From contig CAJNCV010000002.1 of the NCBI GenBank assembly GCA_905221385.1, positions 179,754-243,753 on the forward strand: 64,000 nucleotides of DNA. The letters are read 5' to 3'. Every line of letters starts with the position of its first letter. Within the stretch, counting starts at the first letter, position 1. Of this stretch, positions 46,828 to 57,170 are shown piece after piece. Position numbers and translations under genes: made by a program. This DNA comes from a bacterium. Lineage in GTDB: Bacteria > Bacillota > Bacilli > Lactobacillales > Streptococcaceae. Under the pieces are notes generated by a model. It searched no databases and had not been told where the DNA came from. It was given only the letters and a program-made list of their open reading frames with translations.

Positions 46828-48099
46828 ATGACGAAACAAAGTAAGTACCAAGCAGTTGTTTCCTTTCTAAAAAAGGGTATCGAATCAGGAAAATTTCCAA
46901 CTGGTAGCAGACTTCCCTCCATCCGTCAACTGAGTCTGGACTTTCATTGTAGCAAGGACACTGTCCAACGAGCCCTGCTAGAATTACGCCATGAACAATA
47001 CCTCTATGCCAAGCCCCAAAGTGGCTACTATGTTCTAGAACAAGGTCAGCATCAAGACCTGGAAATAGAAGTCACTGACGAACATGCCAGTGCTTATGAC
47101 GATTTCAGACTCTGTGTCAATGAAACACTGATTGGAAGAGAAAACTACCTCTTCAACTACTATGACAATCAAGAAGGCCTGGAGGAACTTAGACAATCTG
47201 TCCATCAACTTCTTTTCAACCAAGCCCTCTACTGCAAACCAGACCAACTAGTTCTGACTTCGGGTACCCAGCAAGCTCTCTTTATCCTTTCTCAGATTGA
47301 CTTTCCTAGTAAGGGAGAGGAGATTTTGGTCGAACAACCAACTTACCACCGGATGAACCGCCTCTTGGTGGCTCAGGGATTGGCCTACCAGACCATTGAA
47401 CGTCGAATCGATGGGATTAACCTTGACGAACTAGAAGAACAGTTCAAATCTGGAAAAATCAAGTTCTTCTATACCATTCCTCGCTACCACTATCCTCTTG
47501 GCCATTCCTATTCTGATCAGGAAAAAAGGGCCATTCTAGATCTAGCAAACCATTATGGAGTATACATTGTCGAGGATGACTATTTAGGAGACTTAGACCC
47601 TAAAAAAAGGCAAACCTTCCACTATCTGGATACTGAGGATCGGGTCATTTATATCAAGTCCTTCTCAACCAGTCTCTTTCCAGCCCTTCGTATCACCGCC
47701 CTCATTCTCCCAAATGCCCTAAAAGAGACCTTTGTTTCCTACAAAAATATCTTGGACTATGACAGCAATCTCATCATGCAAAAGGCTCTCTCACTTTATA
47801 TCGATAGTCAGTTATTTGAAAAAAATCGATTGGCTAGACTGACCCTTCAAGAGAACTATCAGACTCAGATAAAGAAAGTGCTTGAAGCAAACACCTGCCC
47901 CTTGCCCTACTATCCTCTACACGATGGCCTTCTGCTTGATTTGAGACACTATCCTAAGATTGCCAGTTTGAAACACGGCTCACTCAAACTAGACTTTTTT
48001 GAGAAAGCTTATTTGGATGCCTGTCCTTATCAGTTCGCCAAAGTCACTCTTGAAAATCTAGAAGAGCTATTAGAATACATAAAAGCAGAATTAGATTAA
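46828..48099 (+). CDS. GntR/MocR-type regulator with aminotransferase domain
   Basis: 423 aa. N-terminal winged helix (residues ~5-70: GKFPTGSRLPSIRQLSLDFHCSKDTVQRAL) fused to a class I aminotransferase-like PLP domain; the PLP lysine is in VIYIKSFSTSLFPALRI. MocR proteins sense PLP or amino compounds. AAAGGAGG precedes the ATG, and TACAAT lies about 28 nt upstream. It converges on a binding-protein gene; whether that is its target is unknown. Confidence 0.92.
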   Translation: MTKQSKYQAVVSFLKKGIESGKFPTGSRLPSIRQLSLDFHCSKDTVQRALLELRHEQYLYAKPQSGYYVLEQGQHQDLEIEVTDEHASAYDDFRLCVNETLIGRENYLFNYYDNQEGLEELRQSVHQLLFNQALYCKPDQLVLTSGTQQALFILSQIDFPSKGEEILVEQPTYHRMNRLLVAQGLAYQTIERRIDGINLDELEEQFKSGKIKFFYTIPRYHYPLGHSYSDQEKRAILDLANHYGVYIVEDDYLGDLDPKKRQTFHYLDTEDRVIYIKSFSTSLFPALRITALILPNALKETFVSYKNILDYDSNLIMQKALSLYIDSQLFEKNRLARLTLQENYQTQIKKVLEANTCPLPYYPLHDGLLLDLRHYPKIASLKHGSLKLDFFEKAYLDACPYQFAKVTLENLEELLEYIKAELD

Positions 48100-48118
48100 A
48101 GTCCAACTCTGCTTTCTC
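48085..48118. terminator. Convergent terminator
   Basis: AAAAGCAGAATTAG...AACTCTGCTTTCTCTT imperfect hairpin between the regulator and the binding protein. Confidence 0.65.
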
Positions 48119-48934
48119 TTATTGTTCAACTTCTGTTAGTTTCGCTGCCTTTTCAAGATAAGTTTGATAGGTTCCGTCATCTTTCAGTTTTTGGATAACC
48201 TTATCTACTACTGCTTTCAAGTCTGATTGACCTTTCTTGATAGCAACGGCATTGGCTTCGCCATCTTTCATCGTCAAGTTAACAGATGCAACAACAAGGT
48301 CTGAGTTTTTACCTGCATAGCTAAGAGCAACTGGTTCATCCATATGAACAGCATCCACTTTTCCAGTCTGCAATTCATTGACTGCTTCCCCCATATTGGT
48401 CAAGGATGTCAACTGGGCATTTGGCAATTGTTCCTTGACCATGGTTTCTGGAACAGTTCCCTTTTGAGCTGCGATATTGGCACTTGCGAGGCTTGAAAGA
48501 TCCTTGTACTTGTCCAAATCGGCTTTTCTAACCAAGAAGCTCATTTTGTTTTCATAGTAAGGGATAGAAAAGTCAAAGACTTCCTTTCTCTCATCTGTAG
48601 CACTAATTCCTGCAATGGCCAAGTCAGCCTTCCCAGTTTGAAGACTGGTCAAGACATTGTCAAAACTCATGCTAGAGATTTCAAGTTTAACCCCAAGCTC
48701 ATCCGCAATTGCTTGAGCCATATCAATATCCGCACCAACCACTTGGTTTTTACCATCTACCAAGGCTTGGAATTCAAACGGTGCATAGTCTGGGCTGGTC
48801 GCAACGACTAGCTTTCCTTTTTGTTTAATAGCCTCCACAGCAGACTGGGAACTATCCGTACTTGATTGGCAAGCTACTAAAACCATGCTGGCAAGCATGC
48901 TACACACAACTAATATCCATTTCTTCATTTTCAT
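48119..48934 (-). CDS. Amino-acid ABC transporter substrate-binding lipoprotein
   Basis: 271 aa, family 3 (polar amino acid) binding protein. Lipobox VLVAC (Cys22). The domain starts GKLVVATSPDYAPFEF and has GADIDMAQAIADELGVKLEI and DLAIAGISATDERKEVFDFSIPYY. No permease or ATPase is adjacent, so it must use a transporter encoded elsewhere. Monocistronic with a strong promoter. Confidence 0.93.
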   Translation of the reverse strand: MKMKKWILVVCSMLASMVLVACQSSTDSSQSAVEAIKQKGKLVVATSPDYAPFEFQALVDGKNQVVGADIDMAQAIADELGVKLEISSMSFDNVLTSLQTGKADLAIAGISATDERKEVFDFSIPYYENKMSFLVRKADLDKYKDLSSLASANIAAQKGTVPETMVKEQLPNAQLTSLTNMGEAVNELQTGKVDAVHMDEPVALSYAGKNSDLVVASVNLTMKDGEANAVAIKKGQSDLKAVVDKVIQKLKDDGTYQTYLEKAAKLTEVEQ

Positions 48935-48965
48935 AAATAAACAACCTTTCTGTTATTTTTGAATA

Positions 48966-48994
48966 ATTATAACTTATTTAAAAATAATTGTCAA
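48966..48994 (-). promoter_or_regulatory. Binding-protein promoter
   Basis: Minus strand TTGACA (48989-48994), 17-bp spacer, TATAAT (48966-48971), 31 nt before the ATG. The surroundings are A/T only, so a regulator site cannot be singled out. Confidence 0.85.
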
Positions 48995-49017
48995 TACTTT
49001 TAGAGATTCTAATTGCA

Positions 49018-49054
49018 AAAATAAAGACTAATCTGAGTTGATCAGCCTTTTTAT
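49018..49054 (-). terminator. pst-phoU terminator
   Basis: Minus strand AAGGCTGATC/GATTAGTCTT (two G-U pairs) followed by TATTTTT. Confidence 0.8.
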
Positions 49055-49073
49055 TGCATATTTAATCCGTTTC

Positions 49074-49727
49074 TTAGAGTTCGACAATCTTACCTGTTTC
49101 AAAGTAAACAACCCATTCACAGATATTTTTTGCGTAGTCTCCGATTCGTTCCAAGAAGGAAATGACTTGGAAATAATCACGGCCTGTAACGATAGCTTCA
49201 GGATTTTTCTTGATTTCTTCTGTAGCCAAATCACGAATACTATCAAAGTAATGGTTGATTTTTTCGTCCAGTGCTGCTACTTCATAGGCTTGATCTACCG
49301 AACCGTTCAGATAAAGATCTAGGGCTGCTTCGACGAAGTTTTTCACATCGCGCCCCATCTTTTTGATTTCTTCTTCAACGGCAGGGATACGTTGCTCCCC
49401 TTTCATACGAATAGTCGCTTTCGCGATTGACACCGCATGATCTCCCATGCGTTCCAAGTCTGATACCGCCTTGAGAACGGTCAAGACAGTACGAAGGTCT
49501 TGCGAAACAGGTTGTTGGAGGGCAATCATTTCAAATGATTTCTTTTCCAACTTCACTTCGTATTCATTTATCTCTGCATCTTCCTCGATAACTTCTTTTG
49601 CTAAATCACGGTCATGCGTGACAAAGGCACGTACTGTACGATTGATCTGTGAGAGCACTTCTTGTCCCATGGCGTAGAACTGGTTGTGCAATTTCTCCAA
49701 ATCTTCTTCAAATTGAGATCGTAACAT
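49074..49727 (-). CDS. phoU: Phosphate transport regulator PhoU
   Basis: 217 aa of two three-helix repeats, each with the metal-binding E/D-x-x-x-D pattern (LERMGDHAVSIA and LERIGDYAKNIC). Links Pst transporter state to the phosphate two-component system. Last gene of the pst operon, 11 nt after pstB. Confidence 0.95.
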   Translation of the reverse strand: MLRSQFEEDLEKLHNQFYAMGQEVLSQINRTVRAFVTHDRDLAKEVIEEDAEINEYEVKLEKKSFEMIALQQPVSQDLRTVLTVLKAVSDLERMGDHAVSIAKATIRMKGEQRIPAVEEEIKKMGRDVKNFVEAALDLYLNGSVDQAYEVAALDEKINHYFDSIRDLATEEIKKNPEAIVTGRDYFQVISFLERIGDYAKNICEWVVYFETGKIVEL

Positions 49728-49738
49728 CTTTCAACTCC

Positions 49739-50497
49739 TTATCCAAATTTTCCTGTAATATAATCTTCTGTTTCCTTGTTTTGTGGGTCTAGGAACATCT
49801 TCTTCGTATCGTTAAACTCGATCAAATCCCCATCTAGGAAAAATCCTGTTTTATCAGAGATACGAGAGGCTTGTTGCATCGAACGCGTTACCAAGAGCAT
49901 GGTGTATTTATCTTTCAGACCATACAAGGTTTCCTCAATCTTACCTGCAGAAATAGGATCCAAAGCTGAAGTTGGTTCATCCAAGAGAATAATCTTGGGA
50001 CTGGTTGCTAAGACACGGGCAACACAAACACGTTGCTGTTGGCCACCTGAGAGACCAATGGCTGAATCATGCAAGCGATCCTTGACCTCATCCCAGATAG
50101 AAGCGCGTTGCAAGGCCTTTTCTACTGCTTCATCCAAAACATGTTTGTCCTTAACCCCATTGATACGCAGCCCATAGACAACATTTTCGTAGATAGACAT
50201 AGGGAAGGGATTGGGCTGTTGAAACACCATACCAATTTCCTTACGCAATTCAACCGTATCGGTGCGGGGACTGTAGATATTGTGACCATTATAGACCACT
50301 GATCCAGTTGTTGTCACCTCAGGATTTAGATCGCCCATGCGGTTGATGGCTTTGAGCAGGGTGGACTTTCCTGATCCAGATGGACCTATCAAGGCCGTTA
50401 TTTCCTTAGGCTGGAAAGAAAGGGAAACACTATTCAAGGCCTTCTTTTTATTGTAATAAACGGACAGGTCTGACACCTGTAAAATCGCTTCTGACAT
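49739..50497 (-). CDS. pstB: Phosphate ABC transporter ATPase (second copy)
   Basis: 252 aa. Walker [10 protein letters not shown], signature [15 protein letters not shown] and Walker [13 protein letters not shown]. Two different pstB genes sit in tandem, the normal pneumococcal arrangement; whether they work as a heterodimer is not known to me. 12 nt after the other pstB. Confidence 0.95.
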   Translation of the reverse strand: MSEAILQVSDLSVYYNKKKALNSVSLSFQPKEITALIGPSGSGKSTLLKAINRMGDLNPEVTTTGSVVYNGHNIYSPRTDTVELRKEIGMVFQQPNPFPMSIYENVVYGLRINGVKDKHVLDEAVEKALQRASIWDEVKDRLHDSAIGLSGGQQQRVCVARVLATSPKIILLDEPTSALDPISAGKIEETLYGLKDKYTMLLVTRSMQQASRISDKTGFFLDGDLIEFNDTKKMFLDPQNKETEDYITGKFG

Positions 50498-50509
50498 ACC
50501 GTTTCCTTT

Positions 50510-51313
50510 CTAACCAAAGTGTCCCGTTACATAGTCATTGGTTGACTGTAACTTAGCATTTTGGAAAATATTGGATGTCTTATCATACTCAATTAAATCA
50601 CCCAAGTAGAAAAATCCTGTGTAATCACTTGCACGCGCAGCCTGCTGCATACTGTGGGTAACGATGATGATAGTAAAGTCCTTCTTCAATTCCAACATGG
50701 TTTCTTCCAGCTGGGCTGTCGCAATCGGATCCAAGGCTGAAGCCGGTTCATCCATCAAGAGGATATCTGGCTTGACAGAGATAGCACGAGCGATACAGAG
50801 ACGTTGCTGCTGACCACCAGAAAGCATCAAGGCTGATTTGTGGAGGTCGTCTTTGACCTGATCCCAAAGGGCAGCCTGTCTTAGAGAGGTTTCTACAATT
50901 TCATCAAGGACTTTCTTGTCCTTAACACCTGCACGTTCATGAGCAAAAGTGATGTTGCGGTAAATAGACTTAGCAAATGGATTTGGACGTTGGAAGACCA
51001 TTCCGATATGCTTACGCATCTCATAGACATTGATTTCTGGACGGTTGACGTCAATCCCTCGGTAGAGGATTTGACCTGTTACCTTGGCAATATCAATGGT
51101 ATCATTCATCCGATTGAGACTGCGAAGATAAGTAGATTTCCCAGATCCAGAAGGACCAATCAAGGCTGTAATTTTATTTTTTTCAAATTGCATATCGATG
51201 CCCTTGATGGATTCATTTTTACCATAGTAAACATGTAAATCCTTGGTAGAGAGGGCCACTTTTTCTTCAGGGAAGGTGATGATATGCTTTTCATCCCAGT
51301 TATATTTTGACAT
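50510..51313 (-). CDS. pstB: Phosphate ABC transporter ATPase (first copy)
   Basis: 267 aa. Walker [10 protein letters not shown], signature [15 protein letters not shown], Walker B ILLMDEPASALD. It has a 15-residue N-terminal extension relative to the second copy (YNWDEKHIITFPEEKVAL). Confidence 0.95.
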   Translation of the reverse strand: MSKYNWDEKHIITFPEEKVALSTKDLHVYYGKNESIKGIDMQFEKNKITALIGPSGSGKSTYLRSLNRMNDTIDIAKVTGQILYRGIDVNRPEINVYEMRKHIGMVFQRPNPFAKSIYRNITFAHERAGVKDKKVLDEIVETSLRQAALWDQVKDDLHKSALMLSGGQQQRLCIARAISVKPDILLMDEPASALDPIATAQLEETMLELKKDFTIIIVTHSMQQAARASDYTGFFYLGDLIEYDKTSNIFQNAKLQSTNDYVTGHFG

Positions 51314-51323
51314 GGCTTCTCCT

Positions 51324-52208
51324 TTAGGCAGCGGTTAATTTCTTGTGTAAATAGCTTCCGAGTTTGCGTGCCCCAAAGTTAAAAATCAAGATAAAGATTA
51401 GGAGCACCGCGGCAGAACCAGCAGATACAATGGTAGCATCAGGAATGGTTCCTTCACTGTTGACCTTCCAGATGTGGACAGCCAAGGTTTCTGCTTGTCG
51501 GAAGATTGAGATAGGGCTAGTAACACTGAGAATATTCCAGTTAGACCAGTCGAGGGCTGGTGCAGATTGTCCTGCCGTATAGATAAGAGCGGCGGCCTCA
51601 CCAAAGATACGGCCGGATGCCAAGACAACACCCGTTACGATACCTGGAAGGGCTTCTGGAATGACGACATGGACCACAGTCTCCCAACGAGAAATTCCAA
51701 GGGCAAGTCCAGCCTCACGTTGTGTATGGTGAACGTGTTTTAAACTATCCTCAACATTTCGAGTCATCTGTGGCAGATTAAACACCGTCAAGGCCAAAGC
51801 ACCTGAAATGATTGAAAATCCATACTCAAACTGGACTACAAAAATCAAGTAACCAAAGAGACCCACAACGACTGATGGTAGAGAAGACAAAATCTCAATA
51901 CAGGTACGAATAAAATTGGTCACAGGTCCTTTTTTGGCATACTCAGCGAGGAAAACGCCAGCTCCCATGGATAAAGGAACAGAAATGATCAAGGTAATGA
52001 CCAAAAGGAAGAAGGAATTATAGAGCTGAATCCCAATACCCCCGCCTGCTTGATAAGAGGAGGATTTCCCAGTCAAGAAGGACCAAGAGATATGCGGTAA
52101 CCCTCTCACCAAGATATAGAGAATCAAAGATGCCAAGATGGTCACGATGATACCCGCGATGGTATAGAGGATAGCTGTTGCAAGTTTATCTAATTTCTTA
52201 GCGTGCAT
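51324..52208 (-). CDS. pstA: Phosphate ABC transporter permease PstA
   Basis: 294 aa, six membrane helices, with the coupling helix EAGLALGISRWETVVHVVIPEALPGI. Overlaps pstC by 11 nt. Confidence 0.95.
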   Translation of the reverse strand: MHAKKLDKLATAILYTIAGIIVTILASLILYILVRGLPHISWSFLTGKSSSYQAGGGIGIQLYNSFFLLVITLIISVPLSMGAGVFLAEYAKKGPVTNFIRTCIEILSSLPSVVVGLFGYLIFVVQFEYGFSIISGALALTVFNLPQMTRNVEDSLKHVHHTQREAGLALGISRWETVVHVVIPEALPGIVTGVVLASGRIFGEAAALIYTAGQSAPALDWSNWNILSVTSPISIFRQAETLAVHIWKVNSEGTIPDATIVSAGSAAVLLIFILIFNFGARKLGSYLHKKLTAA

Positions 52209-53115
52209 AGTTTTTCTTTCCTCTTTCTTTCGTAATCAATTTAATCACACTGTTAAAGGCCAAACTCATCAAGAGCAATACCAAGGCCAGTGACCAGAGT
52301 ACGTTATTATCAACTGTTCCCATGACGGTATTTCCAATACCCATAGTCAAAACAGAAGTCAAAGTCGCAGCTGGTGTTGTTAACGAGGTTGGGATAACTG
52401 CTGAGTTTCCGACCACCATCTGAATAGCAAGGGCTTCACCGAAGGCACGCGCCATCCCAAAGACCACCGCAGTGAAAATACCTGAACGTGCTGCTTTCAA
52501 GGTCACACGCCAGATGGTTTGCCAACGAGTGGCTCCCATGGCTAAACTAGCTTCACGGTAATGCCGAGGAACAGCACGCAAGCTGTCTGTTGTCATAAAG
52601 GTTACAGTTGGTAGGATCATGACAAAGAGAACGAAAATACCTGACAAGATCCCAAAACCAGTTCCACCAAAGATGCTGCGAACAAAAGGCACCACAACTT
52701 GCAAACCGATAAATCCATAGACGACTGAAGGAATACCGACGAGAAGTTCAATGGCAGGTTGCAAAATCTTTGCACCCTTTGGTGATACTTCTGTCATAAA
52801 AACTGCTGCTCCAATAGCAAAGGGAGTTGCGATGAGGGCAGATAAAATCGTCACAATAAAGGAACCCAAAATCATCGGAAGGGCACCAAATTGTTTCCCT
52901 GAAGGATTCCAAGTTTGTCCAAAGAGGAAATCAAAGATATTCACCCCATTGACAAAGAAGGTTGACAAGCCTTTTTGGGCTACAAAAATCAAAATCATCG
53001 CCACAATGATAACAATCAAAGAAAGGCAAGTGAAGGTCAAACCTTTACCAAACTTCTCAAGGCGAGAGTTCTTTGAAGGAGAGAGTAATTTTTTAGATAA
53101 TTCTTCTTGATTCAT
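52198..53115 (-). CDS. pstC: Phosphate ABC transporter permease PstC
   Basis: 305 aa, six membrane helices plus a polar N-terminus; coupling helix EASLAMGATRWQTIWRVTLKAARSGI. The start overlaps the pstS stop by one base (TAATG), a termination-reinitiation junction. Confidence 0.95.
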   Translation of the reverse strand: MNQEELSKKLLSPSKNSRLEKFGKGLTFTCLSLIVIIVAMILIFVAQKGLSTFFVNGVNIFDFLFGQTWNPSGKQFGALPMILGSFIVTILSALIATPFAIGAAVFMTEVSPKGAKILQPAIELLVGIPSVVYGFIGLQVVVPFVRSIFGGTGFGILSGIFVLFVMILPTVTFMTTDSLRAVPRHYREASLAMGATRWQTIWRVTLKAARSGIFTAVVFGMARAFGEALAIQMVVGNSAVIPTSLTTPAATLTSVLTMGIGNTVMGTVDNNVLWSLALVLLLMSLAFNSVIKLITKERGKKNYAR

Positions 53116-53993
53116 TATTGACCTCCTTCTACTGCTGTAACGGTACCTGAAGCATCCTTTTGGACTTTCATTTCATTGATGGAGATATAGCCCATGCCCT
53201 TAACAATTCCATTTTGGGCTTCATCTGAGAGGACGAAATTCAGGAATTCGGCAGCTAGCTCATTTGGCTGACCGAGTGTGTACATATGTTCATAAGACCA
53301 CAAAGGCCAATTGTTGGTCGTTACATTCTCAGATGTAGGTTCATACCCATTCAGTTTCATACTCTTCACGGAGCCATCTACATAGGCAAAAGCCAGGTAA
53401 GAAATGGCTCCAGGGGTTTGGGATACAATGGACTTGACCATCCCGTTAGAATCCTGTTCTTGGCTCTGCATTGCCGCTTGGCCATTCATAACCACGCTAT
53501 CAAACGTCGCTCTGGAACCAGAACTTGCTGCTCGGTTGATGATTGAAATGGCCAGGTCTTTACCCCCAACTTCTTTCCAGTTGGTCACTTCACCTGTAAA
53601 GATTTTGCGAAGTTGCTCGGTTGTGAGATTTTCAACATCCACTTCCTTGTTTACAATCACTGCAAGACCAGCCACTGCAACCTTGTGGTCTACTAGAGCT
53701 GAAGCATCGATTCCATCTTTTTCCTCTGCAAAGACGTCAGAGTTCCCGATGTCTACTGCTCCAGACTGGACTTGGGAAAGTCCTGTACCCGATCCACCAC
53801 CTTGAACATTGACTGTTTTTCCGATGTTTCTAGAACTAAATTCATCTGCTGCTGCTTCGACAAGAGGTTGAAGAGCTGTTGAACCAACAGCTGTCATGGA
53901 TTCTCCACGATCAATCCAGCTAGCACATCCTGCTAGAGAACCTGCCACCAAAAGAGTCGCAAGAGATAGGACGAGCTTTTTTCTTTTTTTCAC
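53115..53993 (-). CDS. pstS: Phosphate-binding lipoprotein PstS (GTG start)
   Basis: 292 aa. Lipobox GSLAGC (Cys23). Phosphate-binding blocks are [36 protein letters not shown] and [17 protein letters not shown]. The GTG at 53993 has AAGGAG 8 nt upstream and gives a standard signal peptide ([17 protein letters not shown]); a longer frame from an ATG at 54056 would put 21 polar residues in front of it. Confidence 0.95.
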   Translation of the reverse strand: MKKRKKLVLSLATLLVAGSLAGCASWIDRGESMTAVGSTALQPLVEAAADEFSSRNIGKTVNVQGGGSGTGLSQVQSGAVDIGNSDVFAEEKDGIDASALVDHKVAVAGLAVIVNKEVDVENLTTEQLRKIFTGEVTNWKEVGGKDLAISIINRAASSGSRATFDSVVMNGQAAMQSQEQDSNGMVKSIVSQTPGAISYLAFAYVDGSVKSMKLNGYEPTSENVTTNNWPLWSYEHMYTLGQPNELAAEFLNFVLSDEAQNGIVKGMGYISINEMKVQKDASGTVTAVEGGQ

Positions 53994-54068
53994 TGTTATT
54001 CTCCTTGAACATAATGATAAATGTTCTGATTTCTTCCGTTTGTCCTGATCATCCAATTATCATCAATG

Positions 54069-54125
54069 ATTGTCCCGCTTTATTTTTTAGACATTCTTAG
54101 GGGCGGACAATTCCATCGTATAATA
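54069..54125 (-). promoter_or_regulatory. pstS promoter and leader inverted repeat
   Basis: TATTAT at 54120-54125 on the minus strand lacks a good -35 (TGATAG at 17 bp), as expected for an activator-dependent pho promoter. The transcript begins with ATTGTCCGC (54103-54111) pairing with GCGGGACAAT (54069-54078) around 24 nt, a 9-10 bp stem. Confidence 0.5.
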
Positions 54126-54201
54126 TAAGTAATAATAAAAGACTATCAGAAAAAACTCATAATTCCACTATAACATAGAATAGGCTCTTTGACTAGCTTT
54201 T

Positions 54202-55506
54202 TCACCTGAATCTGAGTCCTTTTGGATAATAATTTTTCAAAACATTTCCTGTTACCTTGGCAAAGCCTAATCCGTTTCCTTGAACCACAACTTGGTACCA
54301 GCCATTTGGTCGAGGTTCAGACAATTGAACAGTCTCACCAGCCACATATTTTACAAAATCCTCATCATTGATTTCGACCCTTTGTTTTACTTGACTTGGT
54401 TTCAAGGCTAATCCCAGAGCAAAGCTTGGTTCGAAGCGTTTCTTCTTAAAAGTACCCAGATGGAGGCCATTTCTAGCAATTTTAAGTTTCCCTAGATCAG
54501 GTAGCATCTCTGGCAAAAGATAGAGCTGATCTCCAAAAGTCTGCAAGATACCAGTTAGATTGACCCGCAAGTGTTTTTGGGCAAAATCATGCCACAAGGC
54601 CAGCTGTTCACGACTGAGATTGCTCTTGCTGGCTTTGAATTTAGGTGCTGGATTTTCTCCCTTAAACTGCAAATGGGCAACAAACTGACCTTCTCCCTTA
54701 AAATGGTGAGGGTACATTCGCGCCGTTTCAGGAAGTCCAATTCCTGCTACCATACCGTTCACATGCTCGACTGGAAGCAGTTCAAAATCATAAGTATCTA
54801 GTAACCAGTGAACGATCTCTTCATTTTCCTCAGGTGACCAAGTACAGGTCGAATAGATCAAACGACCACCTTCAGCAAGCATGGTCACTGCATCTTCTAA
54901 AATTTCTCTTTGGAGACTAGCACATTGGCTAGGATAGTCGAGGTTCCAATAATCCATGGCATCTGGCTGCTTACGAAACATCCCTTCACCCGAGCAAGGT
55001 GCATCAAGGACAATCACATCAAAATAACCTTTAAAAACCTGAGCCAAGCGGTCAGCAGATTCATTGGTCACGACAACGTTTGTCGCTCCAAATCGCTCCA
55101 TATTTTCCACTAAAATCTTAGCCCGCTTGCTTGAAATTTCGTTGGAAACAAGAACTCCTTGATTAGCCAGATAAGCTGCTAGTTGAGTGGATTTTCCACC
55201 TGGTGCTGCCGCCAAGTCCAAGACCTTCATACCAGGACTTGGTTGAGCTACCTGGGCCACCATTTGGGCTGCAGGCTCTTGCGAATAAACGAAACCGGTC
55301 ACGTGCTCTGGAGATTTCCCAGAAACTTTACCATAATACCCCCAAGGTGTATGGGGAATAGCATCTGCAAACGATAACTGACTTTCTTTTAAGGGATTGA
55401 CCCGAAAAGCTGATACCGCTTCCTGTTTAAAAGAGGCAAGAAAATCTCTTGCCTCATCTTCTAGTATCGCTTCATATTTTTCAACAAATCCTTCTGGAAA
55501 TTGCAT
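54202..55506 (-). CDS. rsmF: rRNA (cytosine-5)-methyltransferase RsmF-like
   Basis: 434 aa NOL1/NOP2/Sun family. SAM-binding VLDLAAAPGGKSTQLA; catalytic cysteines in DAPCSGEGMFRK and STCTWSPEENE. The C-terminal part (after residue ~290) is a FAU/PUA-like RNA-binding extension. Overlap-free junction with suhB (stop and start adjacent). Confidence 0.92.
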   Translation of the reverse strand: MQFPEGFVEKYEAILEDEARDFLASFKQEAVSAFRVNPLKESQLSFADAIPHTPWGYYGKVSGKSPEHVTGFVYSQEPAAQMVAQVAQPSPGMKVLDLAAAPGGKSTQLAAYLANQGVLVSNEISSKRAKILVENMERFGATNVVVTNESADRLAQVFKGYFDVIVLDAPCSGEGMFRKQPDAMDYWNLDYPSQCASLQREILEDAVTMLAEGGRLIYSTCTWSPEENEEIVHWLLDTYDFELLPVEHVNGMVAGIGLPETARMYPHHFKGEGQFVAHLQFKGENPAPKFKASKSNLSREQLALWHDFAQKHLRVNLTGILQTFGDQLYLLPEMLPDLGKLKIARNGLHLGTFKKKRFEPSFALGLALKPSQVKQRVEINDEDFVKYVAGETVQLSEPRPNGWYQVVVQGNGLGFAKVTGNVLKNYYPKGLRFR

Positions 55507-56280
55507 TTAGTTCTTTTTCCTTTCGTAGATATAAGACTGAATCTCTTCTTGCATCTCGATTGGCACCATCATGACAGGCTGACGCGTTTGAAAATCAGCA
55601 GGCTCACCTGATACCGTAAGAAGGCGATAACCCAGACTTTCCCCTAAGATACTGGCCGCAGCATAATCCCATGGCTGCAGGTAGGTAATATAAGTCAGAA
55701 GGCGACCCGATAAAACCTTGGCAAAACTAATGGCCGCACTGCCGTAGACGCGGACACCAAGCGCTGCTCGGCCCAAATCGGCCAAGCCCCACTCATTGGT
55801 TTCAAACATACCTGAGTTACCGGCAACTAAAAATTCTTGAAGAGATTTCTTTTTAAATGTTGGTAAGGGCTCACTATTACGATAGGGAGGAAAGGCACCA
55901 CCACCATGGTAACAATCGCCTTTCATGACATCATAGATAATGCCAAATTTACCCACACCATTCTCAAAATAAGCCAACATCACGGCAAAATCTTCCTGCT
56001 GAGCGACAAAGTTATTGGTACCGTCAATGGGATCAATCACCCAAACAGAACCTTGATCGACCGCAGCACGCAAACAGCCCTCTTCCGCGCAAATCAAGTC
56101 CCCAGGATAGGAGGACTTGATCCGATCAACCAAGAGTTCCTGGACCTCCTTGTCCAAACGTGTCACTAAGTCAGTAGGTGAAGACTTGCACTCAACCTGC
56201 AAATCTTCTTTCATGTGAGCCAAAATATAGGCAGCAGCTTCCTGCACAATCTGTTTGGCAAATTCAAATTTAGTTTCCAA
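55507..56280 (-). CDS. suhB: Inositol monophosphatase family protein (TTG start)
   Basis: 257 aa, Mg-dependent phosphatase. Motifs: EEGCL (in place of the usual EE), [13 protein letters not shown] and [10 protein letters not shown]. The true substrate may be inositol phosphate, NADP or pAp; not decidable here. Starts at TTG 56280, behind AGGGAAG, overlapping the UPF0223 gene by 11 nt. Confidence 0.9.
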   Translation of the reverse strand: METKFEFAKQIVQEAAAYILAHMKEDLQVECKSSPTDLVTRLDKEVQELLVDRIKSSYPGDLICAEEGCLRAAVDQGSVWVIDPIDGTNNFVAQQEDFAVMLAYFENGVGKFGIIYDVMKGDCYHGGGAFPPYRNSEPLPTFKKKSLQEFLVAGNSGMFETNEWGLADLGRAALGVRVYGSAAISFAKVLSGRLLTYITYLQPWDYAAASILGESLGYRLLTVSGEPADFQTRQPVMMVPIEMQEEIQSYIYERKKN

Positions 56281-56548
56281 GAGAAATCTTCCCTTCTCTT
56301 TTTTCTTTTGCTAATTGAACCGCATGATAGAAGGAATAACCGCTAGCCGTCTCAAATTCGCGACCTAGGCGCTTTTCTTCACTTTTGCTCGGAACGACAG
56401 ACTTAAATTCCTTGTAGGAATCTAGCAGTTTTTTTGCTTCTACCTTATCTTCATAAGCAGCTTCAACATCATTAAAAAAAGAGAGCACTGAAGCAAGTTC
56501 TTCAGTGCTCCACGACAAATCTAGTGGGTAACTATACTGTTTGTTCAT
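56270..56548 (-). CDS. UPF0223 family protein
   Basis: 92-aa helical protein with the family core [27 protein letters not shown] and [14 protein letters not shown]. Function unknown. Directly follows spx (stop and start adjacent), so three genes form one operon. Confidence 0.88.
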   Translation of the reverse strand: MNKQYSYPLDLSWSTEELASVLSFFNDVEAAYEDKVEAKKLLDSYKEFKSVVPSKSEEKRLGREFETASGYSFYHAVQLAKEKREGKISLGN

Positions 56549-56950
56549 CTATCCAATACCAGCTCTCAATGTTGCTTCTTTTAGTTCTTGTTTACGGTAA
56601 CTACGAGGGAGAAAAGCACGAATCTCATCTTCATTAAAACCAATTTGCATGCGTTTGGTATCTGTAATAATTGGGCGACGCAAAAGACTAGGATATTGCT
56701 CAATCATCTGAAGCAACTCCGATACCGAGATACTCTCTACATCAATATCTAATTTTTGAAAAATTTTTGAACGAGTTGAAATGATGTCATCAGTACCATT
56801 TTCGGTCAAGGAAAGAATATGTTGTAATTCTTTTCTTGTTAAAGGACTAGTCATAATATTATGCTCTTGAAAGGGCACTTTATGCGTCTCTAACCAAGCC
56901 TTTGCCTTACGACATGATGTACAACTCGGTGATAAAAATAGTGTAATCAT
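56549..56950 (-). CDS. spxA: Spx/ArsC-family global regulator
   Basis: 133 aa thioredoxin-fold protein with the redox switch CTSC (residues 10-13) and the RPI motif LLRRPIITD. Spx binds the RNA polymerase alpha C-terminal domain and controls disulfide and competence/stress genes. Streptococci have two copies; I cannot say which this is. Confidence 0.93.
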   Translation of the reverse strand: MITLFLSPSCTSCRKAKAWLETHKVPFQEHNIMTSPLTRKELQHILSLTENGTDDIISTRSKIFQKLDIDVESISVSELLQMIEQYPSLLRRPIITDTKRMQIGFNEDEIRAFLPRSYRKQELKEATLRAGIG

Positions 56951-57023
56951 GCTTTTCTCTTCTTTTATCTATACTTGCTATTTCTATTATACAAAAAAAT
57001 AAAGCGCTTGACTAGGTATTTTT

Positions 57024-57057
57024 AGAAAAAAAGCCTATTTTTTCATAGAAAATAGAC
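57024..57057 (-). terminator. Terminator of the hemW-independent membrane protein operon
   Basis: Minus strand AGTCTATTTTCT/AAAAAATAGGCTT hairpin followed by seven T, about 115 nt after the membrane protein gene. Confidence 0.75.
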
Positions 57058-57170
57058 TGTTTTCTGCAAAAATCTCCTGCTTTGCAAGTTTATCTTTAGG
57101 ATAACCTAACAATAAATAGGGAGTAGAGCAACTTCTCTCGTTTTTTATTAAAAATACAGAACTTTTTCCA

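Noticed and set aside
46691..46900. 69-codon minus-strand frame in the divergent gap before the MocR gene
   Set aside because: It covers the regulator's promoter, ribosome site and start; no ribosome site of its own.
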